Positions 1-14,400 of a stretch of 64,000 nt of DNA are shown piece by piece. Source of the stretch: Annona cherimola (lineage: Eukaryota > Streptophyta > Magnoliopsida > Magnoliales > Annonaceae); the NCBI GenBank assembly GCA_030490835.1, contig CM059977.1, positions 17,465,335 through 17,529,334 on the forward strand, written 5' to 3'. The stretch's first letter is position 1. The number at the start of each line of letters is the position of its first letter. The translations under genes were made by a program, and so were the position numbers. The notes beneath the pieces were generated by a model. That model ran no database searches, was not told where the DNA came from, and saw only the letters and a program-made list of their open reading frames with translations.

Positions 1-165
1 GGTATTTTTTTTAGATTTTTAAAAATCAGTGGCATTTTCAGTAATTTAAAATTACTGAAAATGCCACTGATTTTTAAAATTTTAAAAAAAATATCTAAAA
101 ATATCCAAAAATATTAAAAATTGACAGGTATGTTAAATATGCTTAGATTCATCAGTTGATGGCTT
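1..165. repeat. Foldback element core (cut by window edge)
   Basis: Two arms read as near-perfect inverted repeats around roughly position 50: each contains the string AAAATCAGTGGCATTTT or its complement, separated by a short AT-rich loop. The same core, with flanking TTAAAAATTGA and TTAAATATGCTTAGATT-like sequence, recurs at about 11030-11190 and in weaker form at 42480-42660. The outer end lies left of the window, so the boundaries are unknown. Confidence 0.7.
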
Positions 166-927
166 GGCATTTCTCCTCCGTCCCCCATTGTCCGCACACA
201 TTATTTTAAGTGTCCAACATGTTTAACTCTCAGCTATGTCTTTTTTTAAAACCTGCAGCTGGTATTAGCACTTTACGGTATTTCCAGAGACCAAAGTACG
301 TTTCTCATTGTCCTGGGTTTTTGTGTTGATGGCCGTGGACAAACCCAAAATCAGCTCCATTGGGTTATCTGATTTTTGTCCCATCTATATATTTCCTCTT
401 AGTAATCCGAACTAATATTCACACATTGATTTCCCTCCCTTTTCGGTTCCAAGTTTAAATTCGTTTCTTTATTTTTATTTTTCTACCTTAAATTCAACTG
501 TTTATTATACAGACTATTATATGTTTACGATCCTTTTTGCATTCTTATTTGCACATACGACATCATGACAGAATCAGCTACTTTACCTGCGTGAATTAAT
601 GAATATGTATTATCTGTTTTGCCATCCTTGTTACTTTCTTAATTAACCTGTTCAATTCGTGTATATGGGGAGAAATAATTAACCTCTCTCTCTATATATA
701 TATTCAACGTGTACTTTTCTTGGGCTACAAGGTGCTTTTATAAATTACATACGATGAAAAGCATATCTTATCAAAAAAAATATGAAAAGCATGCCAACGC
801 ATGCCAGGAAATTCCTCATGTAGAAAGACTACTAGTTTTGGAATCGCCTTCTTTCAAACGCAGTGCCAGTTTTGGAATTGTTCTTGTTTTTTTCACGTGG
901 ACTTTTTCCATGGAGAAGACATAAAGG

Positions 928-1205
928 TTATGCTCGACATTTGATAAAATTTATAAAAGAAAAGTTTTCGGCTTATAACTTTTTAAAATTATAAAAATGA
1001 TGTGATATGATATGAGTAATAAAGAAAAGTAAAATAAATAAATAAGATAATTATATAAGTGGTTGTGACGAAATAATTAAAAAATAACATAATTGTATAG
1101 GAAGATATAAATAAAAAATAAAAAATAAAATAAAGAATTAAAAAGTTTTCGATTGAAAAAATGTTATTATCAAGCACAAAAAAATTCACGCTAATGTTTT
1201 TTGGA
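928..1205. mobile_element. Tourist-like miniature element (degenerate copy)
   Basis: AT-rich block related to the abundant element described at 40266: it keeps the internal signatures ATGATGTGATATGATA, AAGATAATTATATAAGTGG and AAAGTTTT in the same order, in inverted orientation relative to 40266. Terminal repeats are too eroded to fix exact ends. No coding content seen. Confidence 0.5.
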
Positions 1206-1319
1206 TGCCTTTATTTTCACCCAACCAGTGAAACCTGAAAGCGCATGGTTTTGTGTAAACGTCTTGTTTGGACTAACCTAGAACGACAGAAAAATGTTTT
1301 GAAGATCATATATATTAGG

Positions 1320-1712
1320 AGTGATTCTATTAGCCCGGGCTAAGTAAATGCTCCACTTAGCCCACCTTAAAAAACCTATTTACAACAACTTTTTTTTTAC
1401 TTTTTTCTTGGTATACTTGTTATCTAAGTATATTTAATATATAAACTAAGTTTTACCATTTTTGAATATGTTTATCTATTTTTTAAAGATTTTTAAACAT
1501 CTATGTGTATATATGTATTTAAAATATCATTATTTTTAAAATTTTTTAAAAAATATACACACATATCTAAAAATGGTAAAACTTGATTTATATATTAAAT
1601 ACACTTAGATAAACAAGTATATAAAGAAAAAAATAAATAAATTTATTTTAAATAGAATTTTTAAGATATGCTAATTGAGATATTTACTTAGTCCGGATTA
1701 ACAAAATCATTC
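1320..1712. mobile_element. Foldback miniature element, about 390 bp
   Basis: The left end (GTGATTCTATTAGCCCGGGC) and the complement of the right end (AATGATTTTGTTAATCCGGA) are related. The inner arms carry AAGTTTTACCATTTTTGAAT on one side and AAAAATGGTAAAACTTGATT on the other. It belongs with the copies at 10872, 21838, 36478 and 42310, which share the inner arms but not the outer ends. No open frame of note. Confidence 0.65.
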
Positions 1713-2093
1713 CTCACTTAAAACGACCACCTATTGCTTCAATTTGCTAAAGACGCGGCAACGGATCCAACTACCAGCTATTATAGCTAGCCAAAAGGCT
1801 TTGCGAACCACCCGATAGAATTTTCTATCATTCCAAAAAGTTCTTCGCTGCACAAGCACGCAACGCTCCCATGCTGGCAGCTGGCTTTATCATTTTAGCA
1901 GTATCAGCACCGGTGAACGATCATACATGCTTTTTTTTTTTTTTTTTTCTTTTCTTCCTTCCTTTTCTATTTCAAGCCGTCCCATTTTCTCTTTCCAAGT
2001 GTCAAGCCCCTTGTATGTGTTGTCTTGCTGTCTAAGCACCGAAAGTACATGCGTGGCGTGTGCGAAGAAAAAATGACCCCAGCAATCCAGGAC

Positions 2094-2101
2094 TATATAT
2101 A
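2094..2101 (+). promoter_or_regulatory. Candidate TATA box for the Ca2+-ATPase gene
   Basis: TATATATA about 390 bp before the ATPase start codon, in the non-repeat stretch (1713-2491) that precedes the gene. A pyrimidine-rich run lies just upstream (1931-1970). Start-site mapping is absent, so this is only the best-placed TATA-like string; the leader would be about 360 nt. Confidence 0.3.
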
Positions 2102-2491
2102 CACATACACATGGGCGAACAGTCATAATCACGATCTAAGCAGGAAAGAATAAGAGAAGATGGCATAAAGAAGCAATAGTAGATTCCCGTCAACACAACA
2201 CGCATTATACTGTCCGTCTATGCCATTCCTATAACGCAAGTTCGCAGAAGCTTCTCTCAGCCCCTCAGAGATTCTCATCCACAACCGTCACAGACCACCT
2301 TGCATTTCTGCAAACACAAAATCCGTCACAGCGGCCGAAGAAAAGAAAAAACAAAGGCTTCTATGGTTCTTCTTGGACGTTTGTCTGTCTGCTGTAGCAG
2401 TAGTTTCGAAAGCGAAAGAGAAGGAACTGACGGTCTGTGCTATCATCATCTCATCTCCTGTTGCTAGAATAGCATTCCCGGCCGGGGCGTG

Positions 2492-5400
2492 ATGAACGGT
2501 GGGCGTGCAGATGCGGCAGCCCTCGCGGGGCCGCTTTCCCGCTCGTCTTCCACGAACCGCGAGGATGTGAAAATAGCCATCGACGACTCCTGTGCCTACA
2601 GCACCCCAGATGTATTCAAGATCCCTTCGAAAAATGCGTCCATCCAACGGCTCAGGCAATGGAGGGTACGTACCTGTTGCACCGCTGCTGCTGCTGCCTG
2701 TTTTAATTCTCATCACATTATTTATTTAGCTAAGATTAAAAAATTCTCAAATAAGCATTTAATTAAACCGTAAATTTTATTTTGTTTAACGCGAATATAA
2801 TTCATGGAGCACTTTATTGTTACGTAGAATGCTGTGGCGGATGGTAGTTGCATCATATGTTGCACTTTCATTTTGCGGAAGATAGTGTGGTTCGCATCAT
2901 TTGGGTATTGCTTTACAAAAAAATAAAATAAAATTAGGTGCCATACAATTTGATTCCCGTTGCAATTCTATATAGCTTGAAGTACTAGTTTATCTCTTAT
3001 AAAAAAAGTACTAGTTTATCATTTTCATGATCATTCACTGTAAAATATCTTGGAATTTTTGACCTGCTGTAGTCATTAAATCCCAATTCGACCATCATTA
3101 TTTAATTAAAATCCCCAAATCATTTTGCAGTACATAACTACAACACTGAAAAATGTATTAAATTAGCTAACCGATATTATGATGCACACAATTTTGTATA
3201 CTTCATAGAATTATATTAATCACAACCAGAAAATCAACCTATACAGCAATAAAATTTCTTGCATATAATAAAAAAAATATTGCTTATGAATATAAACAAC
3301 AAATATTCTGCCACCACATGGCTACATATGATTGGTGTTGTATACTTAAATATAACAAGTGAGACGTTATGTAACTCAAAATAGGCTACGAATTGGTTAG
3401 ATATAGTATTATAAGCAGCAAAGCTAATTCGTTGCACATAAAAATTAAAATTATATGCAATAAATATTTTTATTCTTTGCATATAGTTCTTTTTTTGTTG
3501 TAGTGAAGCCGGCTGAAGGGAAGATATACCTTGAAGAAGTATATATCAATGTCTAATTATATACTCAAAGATGCAATCAAATTGCTTAGATGATCTGATT
3601 AGTTAGCTTGCTTGTATTACCTCATTCATCTTATCGAGTCAATCTAAAACAGTTGGGATCCGGTTACTGAGCCCTGGACCTCCTGGATGGGCCTGCTGCC
3701 CTAAGGAGGACTGGCCTGGTTAATATCTGAGCCATTGTTGGGCTTCTTTTCAAAGCCCGGTAAAAACTCAACTTGGTTGCGTGCCTCGTTATAATTTATA
3801 AACGGATAATTAAAATTGTCATAGTAAATTTTATATTTACACGAGAATTAAATTTTTTATTTAAAATTTTTAAAATAATGCTGTATTATTATTCTAGAAG
3901 CATACATTTATTAATTAAATTAAAATCTTATCTATTTAAAAAAATATTTTTAGCATAATAAGAGCCCATTCCAACCAGGTAAGTTATAAATTATAATCAA
4001 TTCATTCTAAGTAGTAATTAAATGGGCATAAAATTGTTGGGGGAATCATTGTCGTTTGTTTTGTGTTGCTGACGTGGCTGTTTCGTTCGCGGCAGAAAGC
4101 GACGTTCGCTCTCAACGCATCTCGACGGTTTCGGTACACTGCGTCGTTGAAAAAAGACGAGGAAAGGGATAAAATACTCGGCAGGATTCGAAGCCATGCT
4201 CAAGTCATTCGAGTAATGCTTGCTTTGTCATAAGGATTTTAATATTTGGTGAGATCTGGTCCATCCATCAGGAGAAGAAGTCATTGACTACGGGAAATTG
4301 AGCTGATCAAAGATTTGGGCGGTCCACATTTGGGGAACACTTGGAAATCACCTACTGCTTTCACTATGACGCAGCCGACCGAAGTCTAACAGAGATTCAT
4401 GTTAAAAAAAAAAAAAAAAAAGGAAATTTTCTTGATGGATGCGACTGTTTTCTCCTTCGTTTACGTGTGTCACGTATATTTTTGGACCTGAATGCACGTA
4501 ACATGTTGCTTGTTTGCTTCAGGCGACAATTCTTTTGAAGAGAGCTGGGGAACTAGCATCAATAAATGGTAAGCGAGACCAATGAACTTATTGGGATTAT
4601 TGTTGTATTAGTTGTATTTATCAATGCAGGAAAATGTCAAAAAGGATGTGAATAAAATAAGACAAAACAATACCATATTCATAAGATATGAAAAATAGAA
4701 TAAACATATGGTAACATCCTTTATTAGGAAATAAGGAAAAAGAAATATAGTAGAAAAATTGTTCCAATCCTTTTACATTTTGTTGGCATCTTAATTAATT
4801 AACAACTTTATTTTTTCTGATAATCATATTTTTCGTCATTATTTTTTTAAAAATTTTCATATAAAAAGCACATATATGTTAATGTTAATCATCATCATAT
4901 GTTACATTGCATCACTGATTCTTATTCTTTTTTTTTTTTCCTCAAAAAGATACATTTCGTGCTTTGGTGCATTAGGGCTACGTTTTTATAAAACTTCTTT
5001 TCTACGTAAATTTCTTCATTTTTAAAATATTGATAGCTGAAAAAAATTCACACATTCTATTTTATTTAATATCGTTCATATTATCATAGAAATATTTTCA
5101 TTTATTTAGTATCACCGTATATGAGCCTCATATATAAATATATAAAATCAACATAATAAAATAATTTAATACTAAATATCAATTTTTAAATAGTATTTTA
5201 AACACATAAACTATCTAAAATATCATTATTATGTAAATAAATGATTCAGACTCTAATAATATGTGAATAGATTAATAATTTTTTTCTAACATACATTCGA
5301 ATATCTTTATTTCTAAACAAATATGATTCATGCATATACTTAGATGAAATTTGGTCTTTTATCTAAATAAATAATATTAAATATAATAAATGAATTAAAA

Positions 5401-8400
5401 TTTGCATCAATTATCAATATCTTAAAATTCAAAACGTCATTTCTATGTAACTCGATTACATATAAGCGAAGCTCTTTATATTATTCAATGTCATTAGTTT
5501 TATCACATGAATAAATATTATCTTGATTAGAGATATAAATGGACTACACGGGCTTAAAAATATATTCGTGTGTAAATTATGAAAAAAATTTCACACATTC
5601 ATTAGGATATAATAATACATTATAAAATTATCTATTCAGATAGGATGATTTTTAGTTGGTTTAAATGTTAAAATACAATTTTGAAATTGATTCGAATTTA
5701 AAAAAATTATTATATCCATTTTATATATTTTTAAGATGAGTTATATTTATCTTTGATTTGAACAAAAAATATAATCTTTCCGCTAGACAAATAATTTTAA
5801 CTATAATCCTTCTAGTATTTTTCACATTATCAACAATATGGGCTAACATTGATGGAGTTACAAGAAAATTTTCAATGTACTCCGTCTATAAGAAGTAGAA
5901 TTTTTTTCTCGTACTTTTATTTTTACACTTTTCCTTAATTATGGAACAAAAGATTACATATAATGGTTGCAAATGAAGGGAAAAAAGTGATAACTTAACC
6001 ACTACAAAAACTTCAAATTTTTTATTTACAAATAAATTTCTATTTCAATTATTTCTTATTATCTATGCCTAATTTTTATTTCACATATTTCAATGTACCC
6101 TGAGATATCATTTTTTTATTTTTTAATATTCAACCTTTTAAATTTTTTTATCCTAATAACTAGTAATAGGAATCAGTAATGATTTTTATAACTAATATAT
6201 AATTTTAATTTTATTTTTTGCCAAGATTAAATGCCTTGTTTAATTAGATTAGGAAGTGTAGTTGTAATGTTTATCATGAATAAAATTATTATGCAAATCT
6301 AATATTTAATCCCATTATACTTTTTGATTTTTGAGAGCTCACGTTTATTATAAATGTCATTCATTGTCTACTTCTTAATAATCAATGAAGATTCTTTGAT
6401 TTTCATTTTTGTATCTTTTAAGCTTTAGTTTTCTTTTAATATAAAAATATAGTTAACAAATAAAAAGTATGTTGCAATGCATTGTAGATTTTCCAGTTCA
6501 TTTTTTTTAATGTTAACTTATTTTCCATAATTTTGATAAGGTTTTAGAGTAATTTGTAAATACACTTATTTAGTTTGATCATAATTATAAATATATCCAC
6601 ACAACTTTTAAAATTATAAGTAACCCCATATAGTTTGATCATAATTACAAATATACTTACGCTATTATGACGTCATTACTACACCATCAAAGAGTGGGTG
6701 TATTTACAAATATATGCAAAATACATGAGTATATCTGCAAAAACTAAATGCACTCACTCAATTTTTGAAATTGTAAATATACTTGTATAGTTTGTATATC
6801 TTTGCAAATATATTCATGCCATGGCGAAACAGTAACGACGTTATAATGACATAAATATATTTGCAATTATAATAAAATAATATGAAGGTTATTTGCAATT
6901 TTTAAAATTATATATTTATATTTACGATTATAATTAAACTAAGTAGGTGAATTTGCAAATCATCTTAAACTTTTATACATGCTATTTGGGAATTGATCTC
7001 CAGTATGAATGGTGTTGTTTTGTAGGTTCCTTTGGAAGTCCGGTTTCATTTCCTACGACGACTACTACAAATTTTGAGATTGGACGTGAACAGCTTCTCC
7101 GAATAAACAGAGAGCACAGCACCTCTGCGTTGGAAAGACCTGGCGGGGCAAGTCCTTGTGTCAACACTTAATTGAATGTTACCCTCGGAACATCAGCACA
7201 AACATCACTAAAAAATATATATATTTTTCGTAAATCTTATTAGTAAGGAAAATATATATGCAAGGCAAATTTTTGTTGCTTATAATAATATTTTGATAAA
7301 CAAGAAAAAATTTCCGCTTTACTTATGGTGCTGTTTTTCTGGCCAAGAAAAAATTTCCTATCTTATAATAATGTTTTGGCAACCGAATCAAAATGTTGTT
7401 GCCTAAACCCAAAAATCATGAATTATTATCAACCAAAATTTTTCTTACTAGTCACTATATGAAATATATCACAAATTATTGGCAACCAAATTTTTCTTTA
7501 ACAATCTATTTTAACCATTTGTAAGAAAATTTTCTTTGCTAAAAGTTAAAACTTTTGCAGTGAATGACATGTTTGAGTGTCGTTCAAATGATCTCATATA
7601 AATAAATTAATTTATTATTTACACTGAATAAAATTAATCTTGATACTCGGATGAACCAATTAAACAAACTTGGATATTTTTAAGGGCCATTTGCATTTCC
7701 TTCCTATCTTTTTGGGATTTTATAATTTGTCCTGTAGCGATTGATTTAGCTGGAATGCCTCTATTCATGAACTTTATTTATAAAAATACTTTGTTTATTA
7801 ACTTTGATTGAATTATGTGGCTCATTTAAACTCGATTGGAATCAGATAATAATATCTTTGCATCATGCATTCATGCCCAACTTTATTTTGATGGTAAGTG
7901 AGTTAAGTTTTACTAACGAAAATCTGTCTTGGGCAAAAAATCTCGACGTCTAGCGTTATTAGGAGTGCTTTTACAAAGAAAAATTCACAAGCAATATATA
8001 TATTTTTTTCTGTTTGCAAAATATTAGTTATAGATAAAAAAATATAAAATCGCAAATCTATGGAGAGAGAAACGCAAATAACGATATTTTAAAATGTGAT
8101 CCTAACACGTCCAATTTTCTTACCTACAACGTGTACTATCCCAGGTTAAAGAGCTGGCAAGACTTTTGAGGAGCAATATAGATGAAGGAATTAGAGGAGA
8201 TGATGATGATTTAGTGCAGCGAAGAAATACTTTTGGAGCAAACACATATCCTCGGAAAAAAGGACGGAGTTTTTGGGTAATTAGTCAAGCGGCCTTTTTC
8301 CTTAGTTTCTACAGATACATGGAACCAAGCTCGCGTACTCACCGCTGTTGCATGCATTGCACCTGCATATCAGATTTTTCTCTGGGAGGCTTTTCAGGAT

Positions 8401-11400
8401 TTGACGCTAATCATCTTGATGGTAGCTGCGGTGGCATCTCTTGTTCTGGGTATCAAAACAGAGGTAATTAGCTTAATTAGCAAGCATGCATGATTTCTAT
8501 TTCAAGATACATAGTGAATTTTTTTGAGTGTTTGCATGATATGGGCCTTTTGCAAAAGTAACAGCTTTATGTTTCTTAATTTGCTGCTAATCTATCATTT
8601 GGGTATTTAAACTCCTGCTTCCATTCGTTTAGGGTATCAAACAAGGATGGTATGATGGGGGGAGCATTGCTTTTGCTGTATTACTTGTCGTACTTGTTAC
8701 AGGTACTAAACAACATTCCACTGCACTTCTTTTAGCTCTTTTTTTCCTTTTTCCCAAAAGGAGAGAGAGAGAGAACTATAAGAATCTTTCGATAATTACA
8801 GCTCTCAGAGGGCTTTGTGTTATCGTGAAATCGCGTGCAATCTGTACGTTCTTAAAATTTACTTTTTTTTATAAAAAAATTTGATTTTCTTAAAGACAAA
8901 GCCATGCATTATATTCTTTCATGAATATTTGCAACATGTCAAAAATCAATTTAATTGTGGGCATGATTGGATACCATAAATAATTTTCAAACGAATACTT
9001 TTTAATATAAAATTTTTCATCATTTATAAGTATACTATTTTTTAATCATTTCTTCACATCTTCCTTGCAATTATTTTTTAAAATTATTTTTACACAATTA
9101 TCTATACATCTAACATATCTATTTTAACTTTATTTTTTTACACTTCATAATTATTCTTATTATATTATTTTCTTCAAATCATAAACGTTTATACTAAAAA
9201 CTTTTTATCTAAAAATTTTATTACTTTCCAAATACACTCATATTTTTATACAGTTCACAATAAGTCTAAACATATGAGGTTCTTTACAATCATAAATTCT
9301 AATATTATGGATCATAAAAGCTTTTAGTTAAGTTCGATTTTTATTTCTAGGCTTTGCATAAATTTTTTTTTCCGATGAAATAGGCTTTGCATAACATGAA
9401 ATTTAGAAAAAAATTAAAAAGAGAAACTTAAGGGTTACCGATTCCGCCAGGCTTCATAGAATAAAAGCAAGTATTCGTACATGCTTGTGGGTGTAATCAC
9501 TTTAAAGTCTTCTTTTTTTAATTATTTTTTTAAAGAAAAATTGATTTGTGCGTTGTATGTGTCCCTGTGAGATTGATTCTTTTCTTCCTTAATTGCTAGC
9601 CATTAGCGACTACAGACAGTCACTTCAGTTTCGAAACCTAAATGAAGAGAAGCACAATATACGCTTGGAGGTTTGTATATGTGCTTTCTTTTGCTCGTCT
9701 CTCTCTCTCTGATATATTTTTTTTACCTACAAAAAATGTATAATTAACTGCGGCGTATGAACAGGTTGTACGGGGTGGTAGAAGAGTTGATGTTTCAATA
9801 TACGATCTTGTTGTTGGTGATGTGGTACCCCTCAAAATTGGTGATCAAGTCAGTCAGTTTGTGTCCCACGTTTGCTACATTTATCTGCTGAAAAAAAATG
9901 GATTCGATCTATTCGTATTGAAATTAATTGCTTAATTTTCAGGTCCCTGCTGATGGCATTTTGATTTCTGGCCACTCACTTGAGATCGATGAATCTAGCA
10001 TGACTGGTGAAAGCAAGCTTGTGAGCTTCTTGCCCATATACTTTCTGCGTTCTAAATTGGCTTGTAGAATAGACGTTTTTTATATACAAAAATATGGGTT
10101 TTGTTTTTGTTTTTAGGTTCACAAGGATCAAAGGTCACCGTTTCTGATGTCTGGATGCAAGGTTGCTGATGGTTACGGGACTATGCTGGTGAGCCTCTGT
10201 TGTTCTTTGTCAGAGAAAAAATGAAAAAAAGAGAAAAGAAGTACTAAAAATATTGGTTCTTTTGGCCAAATGTCGGCCACATAGTTATTTTGCAAACAAA
10301 ATTCATAGAAGTAAACTTTTGCAAAATAAAAAATGTAGTCTAAAAATGGTTACATTTAAAAAATGAGGAGGAGGAAAATGCAAAACCCCCTTTTCGAAAC
10401 ACGGGACCCAAATCATGCAACCTAATTCTATGCATCTGGTTGCTTTTTTTAAGCTTAAAAAGTTTTTTTTTTTTTTTTTTTAATCCGAATCAGTAAAATA
10501 TTCATTAATATGAGATACACCGGAATCTTTCTGATTGTACGGTTATTTTCAAAATTTAATAGATTTATATTCACTCTAGATGGTTTTGGATTTTTAGAAT
10601 ATATTAATTCCAACCGAAGTAATTTTTGGCATGTGAAATAAATATTTATTGGTGGGTATTTTTATTGCTTTGGATTCTAAAAAAAATTTTAAGACAAAAA
10701 AGCAACAAGTATGAAATCAGCCCTCTACTATTATTTTATATTTTCTTGGTCTAAGACAGTAAACACGTCAAACAGTCTGTGGCCCAGAAAACATAGGAAC
10801 AAGTAAGTGCATGGTAATATAACCATATATGAGTGTCAGAAAAAAAAAAAAAAAAACCATATATGCATATTGATTGACTCTGATCCTATGCTCTCGGGAG
10901 CATTGAACCTCAATGCTCCCGGGCGCATATACTTATTTTTTTAAATTTTTTTTCAAATTTTTTTTACAAGATTGTTAATCTAGGTGTACTTAACTTATAT
11001 ATTAATTTTTACCACTTTTGGAGTATTTTAGATATTTATTTCGGATTTTTGAAAATCAGTGGCATTTTAGGTAATTTTAAATTACTAAAATGCCACTGAT
11101 TTTTAAAAATCCGAAATAAATATCTAAAAATCTCCAAAAATGGTAAAAATTGATACGTATGTTAAATACACATAGATTAACAAGTTCATGAAAATTTTTT
11201 GAAAAAAAATAAAAAAATAGGTATATGCTCAATGCTCCCGAGAGCATATGTCAGAGTCCCATATTGATGCATGTCCGCACAACACAGTAACGGGCATCAA
11301 GCATTTCTCCAAAAAGACATATCTAGGGTAAGAATCCTATTTTCATGTGGTAGGTATTCCTGATGATGGGCCATCTTACAAATTCAAGAATATAAGTTAG

Positions 11401-14400
11401 GACCAGCCGAGCCGCCCCATTCCGGCTCCCCACTAACGTTAACGGATCGGGTTGGATAGGTTGGAGTTTAATCTTAATTCTAACTCATTTAAAATTTCTA
11501 AATCCTAATTCCTTTATTAACTCATTTAAAAAAATTTCAAGCTTAAACTATTTATAATCTATTTAATAAACCAATTGGTGAGTTGTTAATGAGTTCTAAG
11601 GCAAACAATTCGAAGGCTTAGACTCTGGCAGATAATGATCATGCAGGGAGAGGCAAGAGAGCATTTTCGATGCAAAGGAAATGAAAATATAATAATAACA
11701 GGAAAATGTAATTATGGTAGCAATATAAAAATGAAAATTAAGTGGCTGGAGGAAGACTTATCGAGAGAAATAACTAAAGAATTTACATATATGTATATAT
11801 ATAACTTTAATGTGTTAAATGAGTTAAATGAATTGAATAAGTTAAATAAGTTACTAAACGGGTTGACGGGTTATAAAATCTTAACCTTAATATGTTTATT
11901 TAATTAAATGGTTAATGGGTTAACGAATGATAATTTATTTATTCAAAAATCTCAACTCGAACTCATTTATAAATACGTTGGATGAGCTGATTGATGGGTT
12001 AATCATGGTCATTGGCACTTCAACCTTTTACTAGGGACCTTTGTAGGTCGGTTCCTCTAAGCGAAGCTAAGTTCAAGTATGGGAGTTTCATTGCTTCCAA
12101 ATTACTTTTTCCGTTTATCGCAGTGACATTATTCGGATTCTAAACTTCGACTTTTATTGGCTTCTAAAACCGTGTCTTTTACCAAGCTACAGTAGGGCAG
12201 TCAAGCTAGGTCCTAACATAGTTTGGTGAAAAGCAAGATTTTAAAGACCAATAAAGAGCTACGGTCCAAAGTTTGAGTGATGCCACCCCAAAAAATGACC
12301 GAATTTGAACTAGACTTTGAGACTCTTATAGGTTCTCCAGTAGACGGCCAAGAGCGGGACAACTGAGACAGGGCTTAACAATATACTTGTGTCAAGTTTG
12401 AGGCCTTATTGTAAGAAGTGTCAAGGCTTTATTGTAATACCGTTTGAGATAATGTAATACATAAATAACCATAAAAAAGGTTTTTTCCATATATACCCGC
12501 TACGTTTGACGCAAATATCAGATATACCCACTACGTTTCAGAAATCCCAGATATACTTACTACGTTTGCATATATTTCCAAAATTGCCTACTTCGTTAAA
12601 AGCCGTTAACTAAGTTAATAGTTATCCATTTAAATATTGGTTATAATTTCCTAAATACCAAAAATACCTCAGGTGTAAAGTAATAAAAGATGAAATAAAA
12701 TGAAATAAGAATAAAATTAGATCTCTCCATATTTAAAACTCTTATGCAATTAGGGTAGCGACGAGTTATGAAATTCAAAATTTTGAATCGAACCTTAAAT
12801 TTGATGGACATATTAATAATTTCACGAATAGATTAATGACGTTAATTAACTTATGTAATAGAGTGACCATTTTTGGAATTACATGCAAATATAATGGGTA
12901 TATTTAGAATTTTTTTAAATATGACGGGGATTAAGGGAAAAACCACAAAAAAATAAAATTCGAAGCTTTGAGCTGAGCTTCACATGCTCGGAACTGCTTA
13001 TGAAATGCTATTTCCACCTGTTAGCTGATCAAGAGAGATTCAAACATATTGGTTGTTGGAGTCACTTGGGTCTTCTTGGGAGATCTTGGAATGTGGTTTT
13101 GTGATGACTCACTGGATTGGTGGATAGATGATCTGATGCTTGTGGGACTAAAAACATTTTCTCCAGGTTACTGCTGTTGGAATAGATACCGAATGGGGAT
13201 TACTGATGGCAAGTATCTCAGAGGACAATGGCGAGGAAACTCCACTACAGGTGTGTTTGCCGAGGTTCGTTTGCCTTTATCGTTTGTCTATTTCCCTGCT
13301 CTGCTTTACATCGTACTCACCCATGTATGTACATCTCTGAATAGGTACGTCTGAATGGCATTGCAACTTTCATTGGCATAATTGGGGTTTCTGTAGCTGT
13401 TATAGTTCTTATAGTCCTATTGAGCAGGTAACAGCTTGGTAGCTAGACCGAGAGAGTGGTTTAGCGTTGAGTTTTTTAGGTCTCTTTCCTTTTGTCAAAT
13501 TCTAATTTAGCTTTTAAATTCATTCAGATACTTCACAGGCCATACAAGAGAAGGGGATGGAACTCATCGTTTTGTAAAAGGGAAGACTACAGTTGGGCAG
13601 GCTGTAGATGGGGCGATTGAGATTTTGACTATTGCGGTCTGTGAGGCTTTCCTCTCTTATTTATATTTGAATCAATATCGTTGATAGTATCCAAATGTTT
13701 CATTTAAATTCATGTGAGTCTGCCAAATGCCAATCCATGCAAGTGAATCTTGCCCACATGCCAAAAAGAAAAAAGATATAGCATGATAATCTTAGCAATT
13801 CACACAGTGAAATGTGGGCTTTTAACAACTTTTTTCTAAATTTTTTTAGATTTTAATTTATTATTATTATTTTTACGATGGCTAGACAAGCATTGATACT
13901 TTTGTAATCAGGTTACCATTGTAGTGGTTGCGGTCCCTGAAGGGCTTCCACTAGCTGTGACATTAACGTAAGTGCAATCCCAATATATGACTATTTCTAT
14001 TCAAATTTGGAGTATTCCAACTATTGCGCACCGATAAATTGCAACTACTTCATGTTTCTTTGATTGTGTTTCAGGCTAGCTTTCTCAATGAAGAAGATGA
14101 TGGCAGACAAGGCCTTGGCAAGTTTTTTTTTTTTTTTCTTTTGGTTACTGGAGATGCCAAAGAGGTATATGTTCTAATGGATGCAGTGGTCATTGACCAG
14201 GTGCGCAGGCTCTCTGCTTGTGAAACTATGGGCTCTGCTACCACCATTTGCAGCGATAAAACAGGAACTCTCACCTTGAATCAGGTTACCTCTTCTTCAC
14301 CATAGATACAACTCCTAATCCAATGAAATATCTCCTTAACTAATTCACTGACCTAAGCATCCCAAATGTCTTTAATCTTTATGTTGCATTCCAGATGACT

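Noticed and set aside
2288..2716. 142-codon minus-strand open frame opposite pump exon 1
   Set aside because: No protein motif; it is antisense to the real first exon and its upstream leader.
3125..3504. Possible CACTA-type miniature element ending in TTTGTTGTAGTG
   Set aside because: The right end looks right, but no matching left end or 3-bp target duplication could be read.
5999..7564. CACTACAAAAAC and a distant CAGTG end suggesting one CACTA element
   Set aside because: The interval contains pump exon 4 (7026-7147) and the ends do not match beyond the first bases, so a single element is not supported.
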